DNA of 64,000 nt from an uncultured Alistipes sp. (GCF_910580175.1 NZ_CAJTXD010000001.1:475562-539561), one strand, 5' to 3'. Counted from the first letter of the stretch, positions 42,189 to 51,339 are shown. Notes: generated from the letters alone by a model not told the origin. Numbers and translations: made by a program.

Positions 42189-43432
42189 ACGCAGATATGC
42201 TGAAGATCGCGGAAGAAATCGGGATAACTCTTGGCCACGCACCCGGCATCGCGCACGACGACCGGCCCCGAAGCCCTCAAGGCCATGACTGACAGTGCCA
42301 TGGCGATGCGATGATCGCCGTGGCTGTCGACGACGGCCGCACGCACCTCGCCGCCACGGATGCGCAGCGTGTCATCATCGCCGAAATCGACCTCGATGCC
42401 CAAGCGCCCGAACTCCTCGCGGATGGCCTCGGCCCGGTCGCACTCCTTGTGACGGAGCCGCGAGACCCCGCGGATGACGCTCGTTCCCTCGGCCGAAGCA
42501 GCCAGCACGGCGAGCGCAGGAAAGAGGTCGGGACACTGCGAAGCGTCGAATTCGAATCCGCGCAAGGGCCGATGTGCGGCCGTGACGGAGTGCGGCTCGT
42601 CGATGATGGCGGCGCCGGCCCGCACGAGCGCCTCGCAGACGGCCGTGTCGGCCTGCCGCGAGAGCATCGAGACGTTGCGCACGGCGACCTCGCCGGCAAC
42701 GGCCCCGGCCACCAGCAGCATGGCGGCGGCGCTCCAGTCGCCCTCGATAGCGAAATCGGTGCCGCGGTAATGCTGTCCGCCGGGGATGTAGAACTCGGAG
42801 AAGTCGTTGTGGCAAATAGTGACGCCGAAGTACTCGGCAGTATGTACGGTCATATCGAGATAGGGCACCGAGACGGCCCGGTCGACGAAGATCGTGGAAT
42901 CGCGGGCGGCCAAAGGCAGGGCGAGCAGCAGCCCCGTAATGAATTGCGAAGAGACGGAGCCGTCGATCCGCACGCAACCGCCCTGAAGCGGCCCCTGCAC
43001 CTCGAAAGGCAGCAGTCCGTCGCTGTCGGCCGCCCGGGCGCCCAACTCCCGTAGGGGTGCGGTCATCATCGCCATAGGACGCTGCAAAAGCGACTTTTCG
43101 CCCTCGATACGGAGCGTTTCGTGCCACAATGCGGCGATGGGCGTAAAGAGCCGGGCGGCAAGGCCCGATTCGCCGACGCCCAACACCCCGCCGCGGGGTT
43201 TCAATCCCCCGCGTACGGCAAGCGTATGCTCGTCGACGCGCTCCGTTGCAGCCCCCAGCATCTCGATGCACCGCAGGGCGGAGCGGGTGTCGTCGCAGAA
43301 TCCGACGTTATGCAGAACAGAGGTCTCCTCCGAGAGCAGCGATGCGGCCAAGGCGCGCTGGGCATAACTCTTGGAACAAGGGGGCGTCAGCGCGCCTGCG
43401 ACGCACCCCGGCATGAACGTGATGTCCATCAT
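42185..43432 (-). CDS. aroA: 3-phosphoshikimate 1-carboxyvinyltransferase (EPSP synthase)
   Basis: 415 aa. It joins PEP and shikimate 3-phosphate. PPCSKSYAQRALA (with K21) and VDSHGDHRIAMALS are family motifs. The usual LGNAGTAxRP motif is replaced by VGESGLAARLF, putting Leu91 and Leu95 at the positions of E. coli Thr97 and Pro101. This is a divergent sequence class, possibly less sensitive to glyphosate (inference). It overlaps lptB and aroC by 4 nt each. Confidence 0.94.
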   Translation of the reverse strand: MMDITFMPGCVAGALTPPCSKSYAQRALAASLLSEETSVLHNVGFCDDTRSALRCIEMLGAATERVDEHTLAVRGGLKPRGGVLGVGESGLAARLFTPIAALWHETLRIEGEKSLLQRPMAMMTAPLRELGARAADSDGLLPFEVQGPLQGGCVRIDGSVSSQFITGLLLALPLAARDSTIFVDRAVSVPYLDMTVHTAEYFGVTICHNDFSEFYIPGGQHYRGTDFAIEGDWSAAAMLLVAGAVAGEVAVRNVSMLSRQADTAVCEALVRAGAAIIDEPHSVTAAHRPLRGFEFDASQCPDLFPALAVLAASAEGTSVIRGVSRLRHKECDRAEAIREEFGRLGIEVDFGDDDTLRIRGGEVRAAVVDSHGDHRIAMALSVMALRASGPVVVRDAGCVAKSYPDFFRDLQHICV

Positions 43433-44214
43433 TCCCGCCCTCCCCGGTTCTTCATCTCCTGGGTCAGCTGATGGCTGCGCTTCAGCTCGAAATGCTGCCC
43501 CAGATAGACCTTGCGCACCATCGGATCGGCAGCCAGTTCTTCGGCCGAGCCGGTCTTCAGAATCTTGCCCTCGTAGAGCAGGTAGGTGCGGTCGGTAATG
43601 GCGAGCGTCTCATCGACGTTGTGGTCGGTAATGATGACGCCGATATTTTTATGCTTGAGCGTGGCCACGATCGACTGGATGTCCTCGACGGCGATCGGGT
43701 CGACGCCGGCGAACGGTTCGTCGAGCAGGATGAATGCCGGGTTGATCGCCACGGCCCGGGCGATCTCGGTGCGGCGCCGCTCGCCGCCCGAAAGCTGAAT
43801 GCCGAGGCTCTTGCGCACTTTCTGGAGACGGAACTCTTCGATCAGAGCCTCGACGCGCTCGTTCTGGTACTCCTTGGAGTAGTCGGTCATTTCGAGCACG
43901 GCGCGGATGTTCTCCTCGACGGTCAGCCGGCGGAATACGGAAGCCTCCTGGGCCAGGTAGCCGACCCCCAGCTGGGCGCGCCGGTAGACGGGCAGCGACG
44001 TCAGCTCGGCGACCTCCTGCTTGTCGTTCTCCAGGAAGATCCGCCCCTCGTTGGGCTTGATCAGCCCGACGATCATGTAGAACGTGGTGGTCTTGCCGGC
44101 TCCGTTAGGCCCCAGAAGGCCGACGATCTCGCCTTGGTTGACGTCGATCGACACGTGGTCGACCACGGTGCGCGACTTATATTTCTTCACGAGCTGGCTG
44201 GTATATAAACGCAT
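43429..44214 (-). CDS. lptB: LPS export ABC transporter ATP-binding protein
   Basis: 261 aa. Walker A GPNGAGKTTTFYMIVGL, signature LSGGERRRTEIARA, Walker B FILLDEPFAGVDP and a switch His in IITDHNVDE. The layout VGLLGPNGAGKTT with VDPIAVEDIQ is specific for LptB, which powers lipopolysaccharide transport to the outer membrane. The extra C-terminal residues after about 240 are common in Bacteroidetes. It is first in the lptB-aroA-aroC-prmC-recX-M23 operon. Confidence 0.95.
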   Translation of the reverse strand: MRLYTSQLVKKYKSRTVVDHVSIDVNQGEIVGLLGPNGAGKTTTFYMIVGLIKPNEGRIFLENDKQEVAELTSLPVYRRAQLGVGYLAQEASVFRRLTVEENIRAVLEMTDYSKEYQNERVEALIEEFRLQKVRKSLGIQLSGGERRRTEIARAVAINPAFILLDEPFAGVDPIAVEDIQSIVATLKHKNIGVIITDHNVDETLAITDRTYLLYEGKILKTGSAEELAADPMVRKVYLGQHFELKRSHQLTQEMKNRGGRE

Positions 44215-44462
44215 GGCAAAACAACTTTTACATCCTCATCCCCTCCTCGCCCGGACGCTCCGGCAGCATCCTGCCGCCCCGCACGCCGCTGCGGCCCGTC
44301 CGGACACGGAAGCCGCCGTCCCGGCAGAGAGGAGGCAGCATAATCGGCGCCGGAAACCCGCAGGAGGAAAATTTCCGAAATTTTTTACAAAGTTATGTTT
44401 TTTTCCGAAAATCTTTTTATCTTTACATTGAATTTTCGGATTTAACCCACACGAACGACGAA

Positions 44463-46655
44463 ATGGAACAGTTCGACACCACCCTGCTGCACGGAAAACT
44501 GAAAGAATACTTCGGCTTTTCCGCGTTCAAAGGCAACCAGGAGGCCGTCATACGCAACGTGCTGGAGCGCAAGGACACGTTCGTGCTGATGCCGACCGGG
44601 GGCGGGAAGTCGCTTTGCTACCAGCTGCCGGCCCTGCTCATGGAGGGCGTGGCGATCGTCATCTCGCCGCTCATCGCCCTGATGAAGAACCAGGTGGATT
44701 CGATGCGCACCTTCGCCGCAGAGTCGGGCATCGCCCACTTTCTGAATTCGTCGCTCAACAAGACGGCCGTGGCCCAGGTGCGGGCCGACGTGCTGGAGGG
44801 CAAGACCAAGCTGCTCTATTTCGCGCCCGAGTCGCTCACCAAGGAGGACAACGTGGCGTTCCTGCGCAAGATCAAGGTGTCGTTCTACGCCATCGACGAG
44901 GCGCACTGCATCTCGGAGTGGGGCCACGACTTCCGCCCCGAGTACCGCCGCATCCGGCCCATCATCAACGAAATAGGCAACGCCCCGCTGATCGCCCTCA
45001 CGGCCACCGCCACGCCCAAGGTGCAGATGGACATCCAGAAGAACCTGGGCATGTCCGACGCGGCGGTCTTCAAGTCGTCGTTCAACCGGGCGAACCTCTA
45101 TTACGAAATCCGTCCCAAGCACGACGTCGACCGCGAAATCATCCGCTTCGTCAAGCAGAAGGAGGGCAAGAGCGGCATCATCTACTGCCTGAGCCGCAAG
45201 AAAGTCGAGGAGTTGACGGAGCTGCTCGTGGCCAACGGCATCAAAGCCCGGGCCTACCATGCAGGCATGGACGCGGCGACGCGCGCAAGCAATCAGGACG
45301 ATTTCTTGATGGAGCGCGTCGACGTCATCGTGGCCACGATCGCTTTCGGCATGGGCATCGACAAGCCCGACGTACGCTACGTGATCCACTACGACATCCC
45401 CAAGTCGCTCGAAGGCTACTACCAGGAGACCGGACGGGCGGGCCGCGACGGCGGCGAGGGGCACTGCCTGGCCTTTTATAGTTACAAGGACATCCAGAAA
45501 CTGGAAAAATTCATGCAGGGCAAGCCCATCGCGGAGCAGGAGATCGGGAAGCTGCTGTTGTTGGAAACGGTATCTTATGCCGAAAGTTCGATGTGCCGCC
45601 GCAAGACGCTGCTCCACTACTTCGGCGAAGAATACACCGAGGAGAATTGCCACAACTGCGACAACTGCCGCCATCCCAAACCGCAGGTCGACGCCAAGGC
45701 GGCGCTGAAGATGGCGCTGGAGGCGTTGCGCGACATCGGCGACAAGTTCAAGGCCGACTACCTCGCCGCGGTGCTCGTGGGCAAAAATACGGCTCTGATC
45801 AAGAGCTACGGCCACAACAAGTCGAAGTGGTTCGGCGCGGGCGAAAAATACGACACGCGTTTTTGGGGTGCCGTGATCCGCCAGGCGCTGATCTTGGGGT
45901 TGATCGACAAGAACATCGAAAACTACGGTCTGATTTCGATCAACAAAAAAGGCGAAAGCTACATCGCCCTGCCTTTCCCGGTAAATGTGACGATGGATCA
46001 CGACTACGACCAGGAGGAGAAGGAAGCCGAGGCCGAAACTCCGGTGGGCAAGGGCGGTGCAGCCGACGAGGAGCTTTTCGCCATGTTGAAAGACCTGCGC
46101 AAGAAGGTGGCCAAGAAACACGACCTGCCGCCGTTCGTGATTTTCCAGGACCCGTCGTTGGAAGACATGGCCGTGCAATATCCCATTACCCTGGAGGAGA
46201 TGCAGAACATCACAGGAGTGGGTGCCGGCAAGGCCCGCAAGTTCGGCGAGGAGTTCGTGAAACTCATCAAGGCCTACGTCGAAGAGAAGGAGATCATCCG
46301 CCCGCAGGACATGGTGGTAAAAGGCGTGGCAAGCAAGTCGGGCAACAAGATATTCATCATCCAGTCGATCGACCGCAAGATGGATTTCGAGGACATCGCC
46401 CGCGCCCGCGACCTGGATTTCGACGAGTTGCTGACCGAGATCGAAGGCATCGTCAACTCGGGCACGAAGCTCGACATCGCCTACTACTTAGGTGGATTCA
46501 TGGACGAAGATAAGATCCAGGACATCTACCTCTACTTCAAGGAGGATGCCGAAAGCGACTCCCTCGATGCGGCGATCGAAGAACTCGGCTCGGACTATAC
46601 GGAGGAAGAGATACGCCTGGTACGCATCAAGTTCATGTGCGAACAAGGCAACTGA
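44463..46655 (+). CDS. recQ: ATP-dependent DNA helicase RecQ
   Basis: 730 aa, the Bacteroidetes size. Helicase motifs: FKGNQEAVIRNVL, MPTGGGKSLCYQLPAL (Walker A), IDEAHCISEWGHDFRPEY (DEAH and aromatic loop), and QETGRAGRDGGEGHC (motif VI). The RQC zinc site is CRRKTLLHYFGE..NCHNCDNC; the HRDC domain lies near residues 545-610 (ITLEEMQNITGVGAGKARKF). It unwinds recombination and replication-fork structures 3' to 5'. A weak -7 (TATCTTTA) lies at 44418-44425. Confidence 0.97.
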   Translation: MEQFDTTLLHGKLKEYFGFSAFKGNQEAVIRNVLERKDTFVLMPTGGGKSLCYQLPALLMEGVAIVISPLIALMKNQVDSMRTFAAESGIAHFLNSSLNKTAVAQVRADVLEGKTKLLYFAPESLTKEDNVAFLRKIKVSFYAIDEAHCISEWGHDFRPEYRRIRPIINEIGNAPLIALTATATPKVQMDIQKNLGMSDAAVFKSSFNRANLYYEIRPKHDVDREIIRFVKQKEGKSGIIYCLSRKKVEELTELLVANGIKARAYHAGMDAATRASNQDDFLMERVDVIVATIAFGMGIDKPDVRYVIHYDIPKSLEGYYQETGRAGRDGGEGHCLAFYSYKDIQKLEKFMQGKPIAEQEIGKLLLLETVSYAESSMCRRKTLLHYFGEEYTEENCHNCDNCRHPKPQVDAKAALKMALEALRDIGDKFKADYLAAVLVGKNTALIKSYGHNKSKWFGAGEKYDTRFWGAVIRQALILGLIDKNIENYGLISINKKGESYIALPFPVNVTMDHDYDQEEKEAEAETPVGKGGAADEELFAMLKDLRKKVAKKHDLPPFVIFQDPSLEDMAVQYPITLEEMQNITGVGAGKARKFGEEFVKLIKAYVEEKEIIRPQDMVVKGVASKSGNKIFIIQSIDRKMDFEDIARARDLDFDELLTEIEGIVNSGTKLDIAYYLGGFMDEDKIQDIYLYFKEDAESDSLDAAIEELGSDYTEEEIRLVRIKFMCEQGN

Positions 46656-46772
46656 CACCACGCAAAACCGGACATCGGAAGCTGCCGGACACCCTACGCA
46701 AGAACTCGTCGGTTCACCGCCGGTTCGTTCGGATTTCGGTTTTCTTTCGGTCGTTCAATTTTCGTTCGGAGT

Positions 46773-46997
46773 ATGAATAAAAAGACTTTTACGCTGGCAT
46801 TGTTGTTTTTCTGCGCGACGCTTGTCTGGCTCGGAATCACGATCCGATGGTTCTGCATATGCCGTCATTGCGTAAGTTGGTTCGATCTGACGATCGCTTT
46901 GTTGTTCGTCATGGCCGGTTGCGGCATGACCGTACACGAATTCCGCAAGAAAAAGCGCAAACATTTGGAAGAAGTGAACAGACACAAAATACCTTGA
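46773..46997 (+). CDS. Small two-span membrane protein
   Basis: 74 aa. Two predicted membrane spans (residues about 5-23 and 34-52), joined by a short loop with Cys (CICRHCVSW), then a basic tail (RKKKRKHLEEVNRHK). No family recognised. It is the first of three small membrane genes between recQ and ksgA; the next starts 1 nt after its stop. An ATG start with compact hydrophobic segments argues for a real gene. Confidence 0.6.
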   Translation: MNKKTFTLALLFFCATLVWLGITIRWFCICRHCVSWFDLTIALLFVMAGCGMTVHEFRKKKRKHLEEVNRHKIP

Positions 46998-46998
46998 A

Positions 46999-47193
46999 AT
47001 GGCATTTCTAAGACGATTCATATCTATTCTGGCCGGGGTGTTCTTCATCTTGGCGATCGTGTCGGCATGGCGCGTGGCGATGGCCGACGGCGGCGACATC
47101 TGGTATGTGCCGGTAGTGATGGCCTGCTGCGCCATCATCATGATATTCACAGCCTTGCGCTTGCAGCCGCACGATAAGAATACGGAGCGATAG
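46999..47193 (+). CDS. Small two-span membrane protein
   Basis: 64 aa. Two hydrophobic segments (residues about 7-25 and 33-53) separated by AMADGGDIWY; the tail is polar. It starts 1 nt after the preceding small gene, suggesting translational coupling. No family recognised. Confidence 0.55.
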   Translation: MAFLRRFISILAGVFFILAIVSAWRVAMADGGDIWYVPVVMACCAIIMIFTALRLQPHDKNTER

Positions 47194-47249
47194 CCCCTCC
47201 CGCCGGCCCGGCAGCGACCGGCCGCCGGCGCCATCACGAAATAGCCGCC

Positions 47250-47492
47250 ATGAGCAGAACCGCCCTTTTTCAGACCCTCCGGATCGCAGTCATGATCCTG
47301 GCCGCAGCAGGCATCATCTATGCCTTGGAATACATGCAGGGCGGTGCTGCCGTGTGGTTCTGGGTAACCCTGCTGGGCATCGGATTCGTCGGGTTGCTTT
47401 ATAGCTTCCGGATCACGCAGCGCCGCACTGCCAGCAAAAGGCGCAACACACCCGGAGAAAAAACTCCGAAAACTCCCGGGCAAAGGCACTGA
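47250..47492 (+). CDS. Small two-span membrane protein
   Basis: 80 aa. Two spans (residues about 9-27 and 34-54, the second AVWFWVTLLGIGFVGLLYSF), then a basic, Pro- and Thr-rich tail. It is 57 nt after the previous small gene and 68 nt before ksgA. No family recognised. Confidence 0.55.
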   Translation: MSRTALFQTLRIAVMILAAAGIIYALEYMQGGAAVWFWVTLLGIGFVGLLYSFRITQRRTASKRRNTPGEKTPKTPGQRH

Positions 47493-47559
47493 AAGCTCCC
47501 GGGCATGCGATGAAGATACACCAAAAATAAAGACACCCATCTTCCGACGAACGCATAAC

Positions 47560-48432
47560 ATGACCGCCGCCGTGTTCGACAAAAAACGCCCCGAATCCGC
47601 CGCCCCGCGCCCCGGAACCCCCAAAAAAACGGATGACGTACGGGCCAAGAAAGCACTGGGCCAGCATTTTCTGGTCGACCTCAACATAGCGCGCAAAATC
47701 TGCGACTCGCTCTCGGGCGGCACGCCCGAAACCCCGGCAACGGTGCTGGAGGTGGGTTGCGGCATGGGCGTGCTGACGCAGTATCTGCTGGCACGCCAGG
47801 ATATTGCGACCTGGGGCGCCGAGATCGACACCGAGAGCGTCGATTATCTCCATGCGCATTATCCCGATTTCGCGCCGCGGCTTCTGGTCGGCGATTTCCT
47901 CAAGATCGATTTGCGCAGCGTTTTCGCCGATGCGCCCGCCTTGAAGATCATCGGCAACTTCCCCTACAACATTTCGTCGCAGATTTTTTTCAAGATTCTG
48001 GAGCACCGCGACCTGGTGCCGGAGTGCGTGGGCATGATCCAGAAAGAGGTGGCCGTACGGATCGCCGAGCCGCCCGGATCGCGCGAATACGGCATCTTGT
48101 CGGTGCTGCTGCAAGCGTGGTACGACATCGAATACCTCTTCACGGTCAACGAAACCGTGTTCAACCCGCCGCCCAAGGTCAAAAGCGCCGTCATCCGCCT
48201 GCGCCGCAACGCCACGCAGCATCTCGACTGCGACGAACAGCTTTTCGTCCGGGTGGTAAAAGCCTCGTTCGGCCAGCGCCGCAAGATGATCCGCAACTCG
48301 CTGCGCGCGGTGTTCGGCGACTTCGGAGGTGCAGAACACCCTTGGTTCAGCCGTCGCGCGGAGCAATTGTCCGTGGCCGAATTCGTCGAGTTGACCCGGT
48401 GGGTGGAGCAAAACTCGAAAACCACCCTTTAG
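47560..48432 (+). CDS. rsmA: 16S rRNA (adenine1518/1519-N6) dimethyltransferase
   Basis: 290 aa. KKALGQHFLVDLNIARKI, the SAM motif VLEVGCGMGVLTQYL, GDFLKID and the catalytic NFPYNIS are diagnostic of KsgA/RsmA. It dimethylates two adjacent adenosines near the 3' end of 16S rRNA. The first about 28 residues are a nonconserved Pro/Lys-rich lead-in; no later ATG fits better. Confidence 0.96.
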   Translation: MTAAVFDKKRPESAAPRPGTPKKTDDVRAKKALGQHFLVDLNIARKICDSLSGGTPETPATVLEVGCGMGVLTQYLLARQDIATWGAEIDTESVDYLHAHYPDFAPRLLVGDFLKIDLRSVFADAPALKIIGNFPYNISSQIFFKILEHRDLVPECVGMIQKEVAVRIAEPPGSREYGILSVLLQAWYDIEYLFTVNETVFNPPPKVKSAVIRLRRNATQHLDCDEQLFVRVVKASFGQRRKMIRNSLRAVFGDFGGAEHPWFSRRAEQLSVAEFVELTRWVEQNSKTTL

Positions 48433-48469
48433 CCCCTCCCCGTGCGCCGCGCACCCAGCAAACCACCGT

Positions 48470-48620
48470 ATTCTATCAATATCCGGCCCGCATACCTGCA
48501 CACCGTATTCTGTCAATTCCGATCCGTGTCCTGATAAGATCCACCCGTATCCTGCTTTTTCCGGCCCGGCACCACACCGCATGCTACCAATATCCAGCCT
48601 GCATACCAGCCCGATGCCGG
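48470..48620. repeat. Degenerate intergenic tandem repeats
   Basis: About four loosely similar 33-41-nt units, each beginning CACC(C/G)GTAT or CACCGCAT and containing CAATATCC, TTCCG or GGCCCG. The copies have drifted strongly. They fill the convergent gap between rsmA and the M16 pair. No ORF is supported. Confidence 0.5.
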
Positions 48621-48632
48621 ATTTTCCGGTTT

Positions 48633-49895
48633 CTATTCTCCGACTTCTCCCGCCACCACGGTGACCAGGTCTTCCCGCTTCAGATACTTCTGCGCCAGAT
48701 TCCGGACGTCGGATGGCGTCATGGCACGAATGGCCCGCAGATTGGCATCTACCAGCGTGTTGTCCGCGCCGCAGAGGATGTTTTCGATCGTCACGTCCGC
48801 TATGCCGAACGGGCCGTCGAGGATGCGCATCATCTCCCCCGCCATGATATTCTTTACCAGCGCCAGTTCGTCGTCGGGCATCGGTTCGCGGCGCAGCCGC
48901 TCGATTTCGGCATCTATCTCGGCCAGGGCCGCCGCCGTGACCTCCGTCCCCACCTGCGCGGCGATCGCCAGATAGCCCGCCTGCTCGAAGTTGACCATCG
49001 CTGCTACCACTCCGTAGGTGTAGCCGTGCCGCTCGCGCAGATTCTGCATCAGCCGCGAACCGAAATAGCCGCCCAGCGCCGTGGCCACGACCTGCATGCC
49101 CACGAAGTCGGGATGCTGGCGCGGAAAGAGCAGGCGCCCGATGCGGATCGACGACTGCACGGCTCCGGGATGGGCGACCTCCGCACAACGGCGGGTCTGC
49201 GGCGCCGGAAAGAGCGGCCGCGCGGGCGTTCCGTGGGGCAGACGCCCGGCAATGGCGGCCACGGCATCCCGCTCCTGCCAGGTAATGCGGCCGCTGCACA
49301 CCACGAAGCAGTTTTCGGCCGTATAGAACGTCCGGTAGAACGCTTCGATGTCGCTGCGCGTCAAGGTGTCGTACAATTTTTCGTCCGTCGACACGCCGTA
49401 GGGATGCCGCTCGCCGAACATCGCCGCTGCGAACGCCTCGCGCGCCTGAACGTCGACTTTCTGCCGGTCGATGGCCAGACGTTGTTTGCGCTTGGTACAG
49501 TAGGTCTGCAACTCCTCCTCGGGAAACACGGGCCGCAGCAGGATTTCCTCGGCGACGGCCAGCGTCTCGCGAAAAAACTTCGAGAGCATGGCGAAGTTGA
49601 TGTAGGCATAGTCGCGGTCGAGGTTGACATCGAACCACGAACCGTAGAAATCGAGCCGCTCGGCCACTTCGCGGGCCGTGAGGCCCTGCGTCCCCTCGGC
49701 CAACAGGTTGGCCGTGGCGGAAGCCGAAAAGGGCACGCGCTGCACGGCGGAGCCGGCACGGAAAACGAACGTCACGCGCAGCACCTCGAAATCGTCGGCC
49801 GGAAGCGTGTAAAGCGCCACGCCGTTGTCCAACAATTCTTTGCGGGCTTCGGGGACGCGAATGTCTGACGGGAGAATCAACGGGGGCCGGTTCAT
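48633..49895 (-). CDS. M16-family peptidase, likely noncatalytic partner
   Basis: 420 aa from the ATG at 49895. It has the M16 two-domain fold (FEVLRVTFVFRAGSAVQ; GYFGSRLMQNLRERHGYTYGV, the Gly-rich and Arg/Tyr substrate-binding region). The HxxEH zinc motif is absent: the equivalent helix reads ATANLLAEGTQGL. Such proteins pair with an active M16 subunit, as in bacterial and mitochondrial heterodimers. Its start overlaps the stop of the active gene by 4 nt. The absence of a signal peptide points to the cytoplasm. Confidence 0.92.
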   Translation of the reverse strand: MNRPPLILPSDIRVPEARKELLDNGVALYTLPADDFEVLRVTFVFRAGSAVQRVPFSASATANLLAEGTQGLTAREVAERLDFYGSWFDVNLDRDYAYINFAMLSKFFRETLAVAEEILLRPVFPEEELQTYCTKRKQRLAIDRQKVDVQAREAFAAAMFGERHPYGVSTDEKLYDTLTRSDIEAFYRTFYTAENCFVVCSGRITWQERDAVAAIAGRLPHGTPARPLFPAPQTRRCAEVAHPGAVQSSIRIGRLLFPRQHPDFVGMQVVATALGGYFGSRLMQNLRERHGYTYGVVAAMVNFEQAGYLAIAAQVGTEVTAAALAEIDAEIERLRREPMPDDELALVKNIMAGEMMRILDGPFGIADVTIENILCGADNTLVDANLRAIRAMTPSDVRNLAQKYLKREDLVTVVAGEVGE

Positions 49896-51127
49896 CGGGC
49901 TTGATAAATAAGGGTGGAACTTCGTTCTGGCAGCAGCACACGGCTGCAAAAATCGGCAATGGCCTCGGGCGAGACGGCGCGATAGCGGTCGACTTCGCAG
50001 TTGACAAGATCGAGATCGCCCAACAGTTCGTAGAACCCCAGGTTCATCGCCTTGTTCATGACGTTGAGTTCGCCGAACAAGGTGTTCGCCTCGAACTTGT
50101 TCTTGACTTTCTGCATCTCGTAGTCGGACGCTGCTGTCCGACGCAGGGCGTCGATTTCGGCGCGGAACGCCTCCTCGACCTGCTCGGGCGCCACACCCGG
50201 CAGCAGCTGCCCCGTGAAGACGAACAGCCCGGGATCGAGATCGCCGGTAACATAGGCGTTGACCGACGACAGGAGTTTCCGTTCCTTGACCAGCCGCACA
50301 TAGAGCCGCGACGAATCGCCGCCCGAAAGCAGATCGGAAACCAGATCGGCGACGAAGAAATCGGGCGACGTGCGCCCGCCCATGCGATAGGCGACCGTGA
50401 CAGCCGTAGCAGGCACATCGCGGACGACGACCTCACGGCGCCGCGCCGTCTGGGGCGGTTCCTGGGGTACGGGCACCGCCGTGCAGGAACGGTCGGGCAA
50501 GGCGCCGAACCACTTTTCGGCCAGCTCCAGCATCCGTTCCTCCTCCAGGTCGGCCGACATCGAGAGGATGGCGTTCGACGGGCGGTAGTGGGCACGGTAA
50601 AAGGCTTCGACATCGGCAAGCGTCGCTTCGGCTATGTGGTCGGGCGTCAGCCCGATGGCGGCCCAGCGGTAGGGATGCACCTTATAGGCCAAAGCCCTCA
50701 ACAGCAGCATCTGATCGCCGTAGGGTTGGTTGAGGTAGCGCTGGCGGAACTCCTCGATGACCACTTTTTTCTCGGTCTCCAACTTCTGCGGCGTGATGTC
50801 CAGCCCTTCGATGCGGTCGCTTTCCAACCACAGGGCCGTTTCGATGTTGTCCACCGGAAGGGTAATGTAGAAATCGGTGTAGTCGTTGTTGGTAAAAGCA
50901 TTGTTGTCTCCGGAGGCCATCTGCACAGGCAGGTCGAAGTTGGGCACGGCTTTCGTGCCGCGGAACATCAGGTGTTCGAACAGATGGGCGAATCCGGTGC
51001 GCGCAGGGTTCTCGTTGCGCGCCCCGACCCGGTAAAGCATGTTGACCGCGGCCAGGCGCGACGAACGGTCGCGGTTGACGATGACCGTCAGGCCGTTGGC
51101 AAGAGTGGTTTTGCGATAGGGAATCAT
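49892..51127 (-). CDS. M16-family zinc peptidase, catalytic subunit
   Basis: 411 aa from the ATG at 51127. The inverted zinc motif HLFEH (in GFAHLFEHLMFRGT) and a downstream Glu in EKKVVIEEFRQRYLNQPYG are intact. It should degrade peptides together with the following noncatalytic partner. A GTG at 51145 is a less likely start because the -7 box TACCTTTG (51141-51134) lies between it and the ATG; that box also implies a very short or absent leader. Confidence 0.94.
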   Translation of the reverse strand: MIPYRKTTLANGLTVIVNRDRSSRLAAVNMLYRVGARNENPARTGFAHLFEHLMFRGTKAVPNFDLPVQMASGDNNAFTNNDYTDFYITLPVDNIETALWLESDRIEGLDITPQKLETEKKVVIEEFRQRYLNQPYGDQMLLLRALAYKVHPYRWAAIGLTPDHIAEATLADVEAFYRAHYRPSNAILSMSADLEEERMLELAEKWFGALPDRSCTAVPVPQEPPQTARRREVVVRDVPATAVTVAYRMGGRTSPDFFVADLVSDLLSGGDSSRLYVRLVKERKLLSSVNAYVTGDLDPGLFVFTGQLLPGVAPEQVEEAFRAEIDALRRTAASDYEMQKVKNKFEANTLFGELNVMNKAMNLGFYELLGDLDLVNCEVDRYRAVSPEAIADFCSRVLLPERSSTLIYQAR

Positions 51128-51133
51128 GGAGGA

Positions 51134-51141
51134 CAAAGGTA
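51134..51141 (-). promoter_or_regulatory. -7 box of the M16 pair, nearly leaderless
   Basis: TACCTTTG on the minus strand, ending only 6 nt before the ATG. A TTG lies 22 nt upstream. Transcription would begin at or next to the start codon. Confidence 0.55.
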
Positions 51142-51260
51142 ACACATTTCAAACCAAAAATCGCAATCGAACACCGCGGAGTGCACAACCCGACAGCAAA
51201 ACTGCCAAAAAATACAGATTATTTGTACGAATTTAGGTATCGTTTTTCTCCCGAATTTGC

Positions 51261-51268
51261 TATCTTTG
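51261..51268 (+). promoter_or_regulatory. -7 box of the pyruvate:ferredoxin oxidoreductase gene
   Basis: TATCTTTG, a perfect match, 71 nt before the ATG. The -33 is not well conserved, so the leader of about 65 nt is approximate. Confidence 0.65.
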
Positions 51269-51339
51269 CGTCGCGTGTTTTCAGACTACGAAAACGGATA
51301 AAAATACACACTCAAAAATACTCTAAAATTTTTAGCGAA

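Noticed and set aside
47413..50007. An 864-codon minus-strand frame spanning ksgA and the M16 gene
   Set aside because: It crosses three identified features, including the repeat gap, and has no family sequence.
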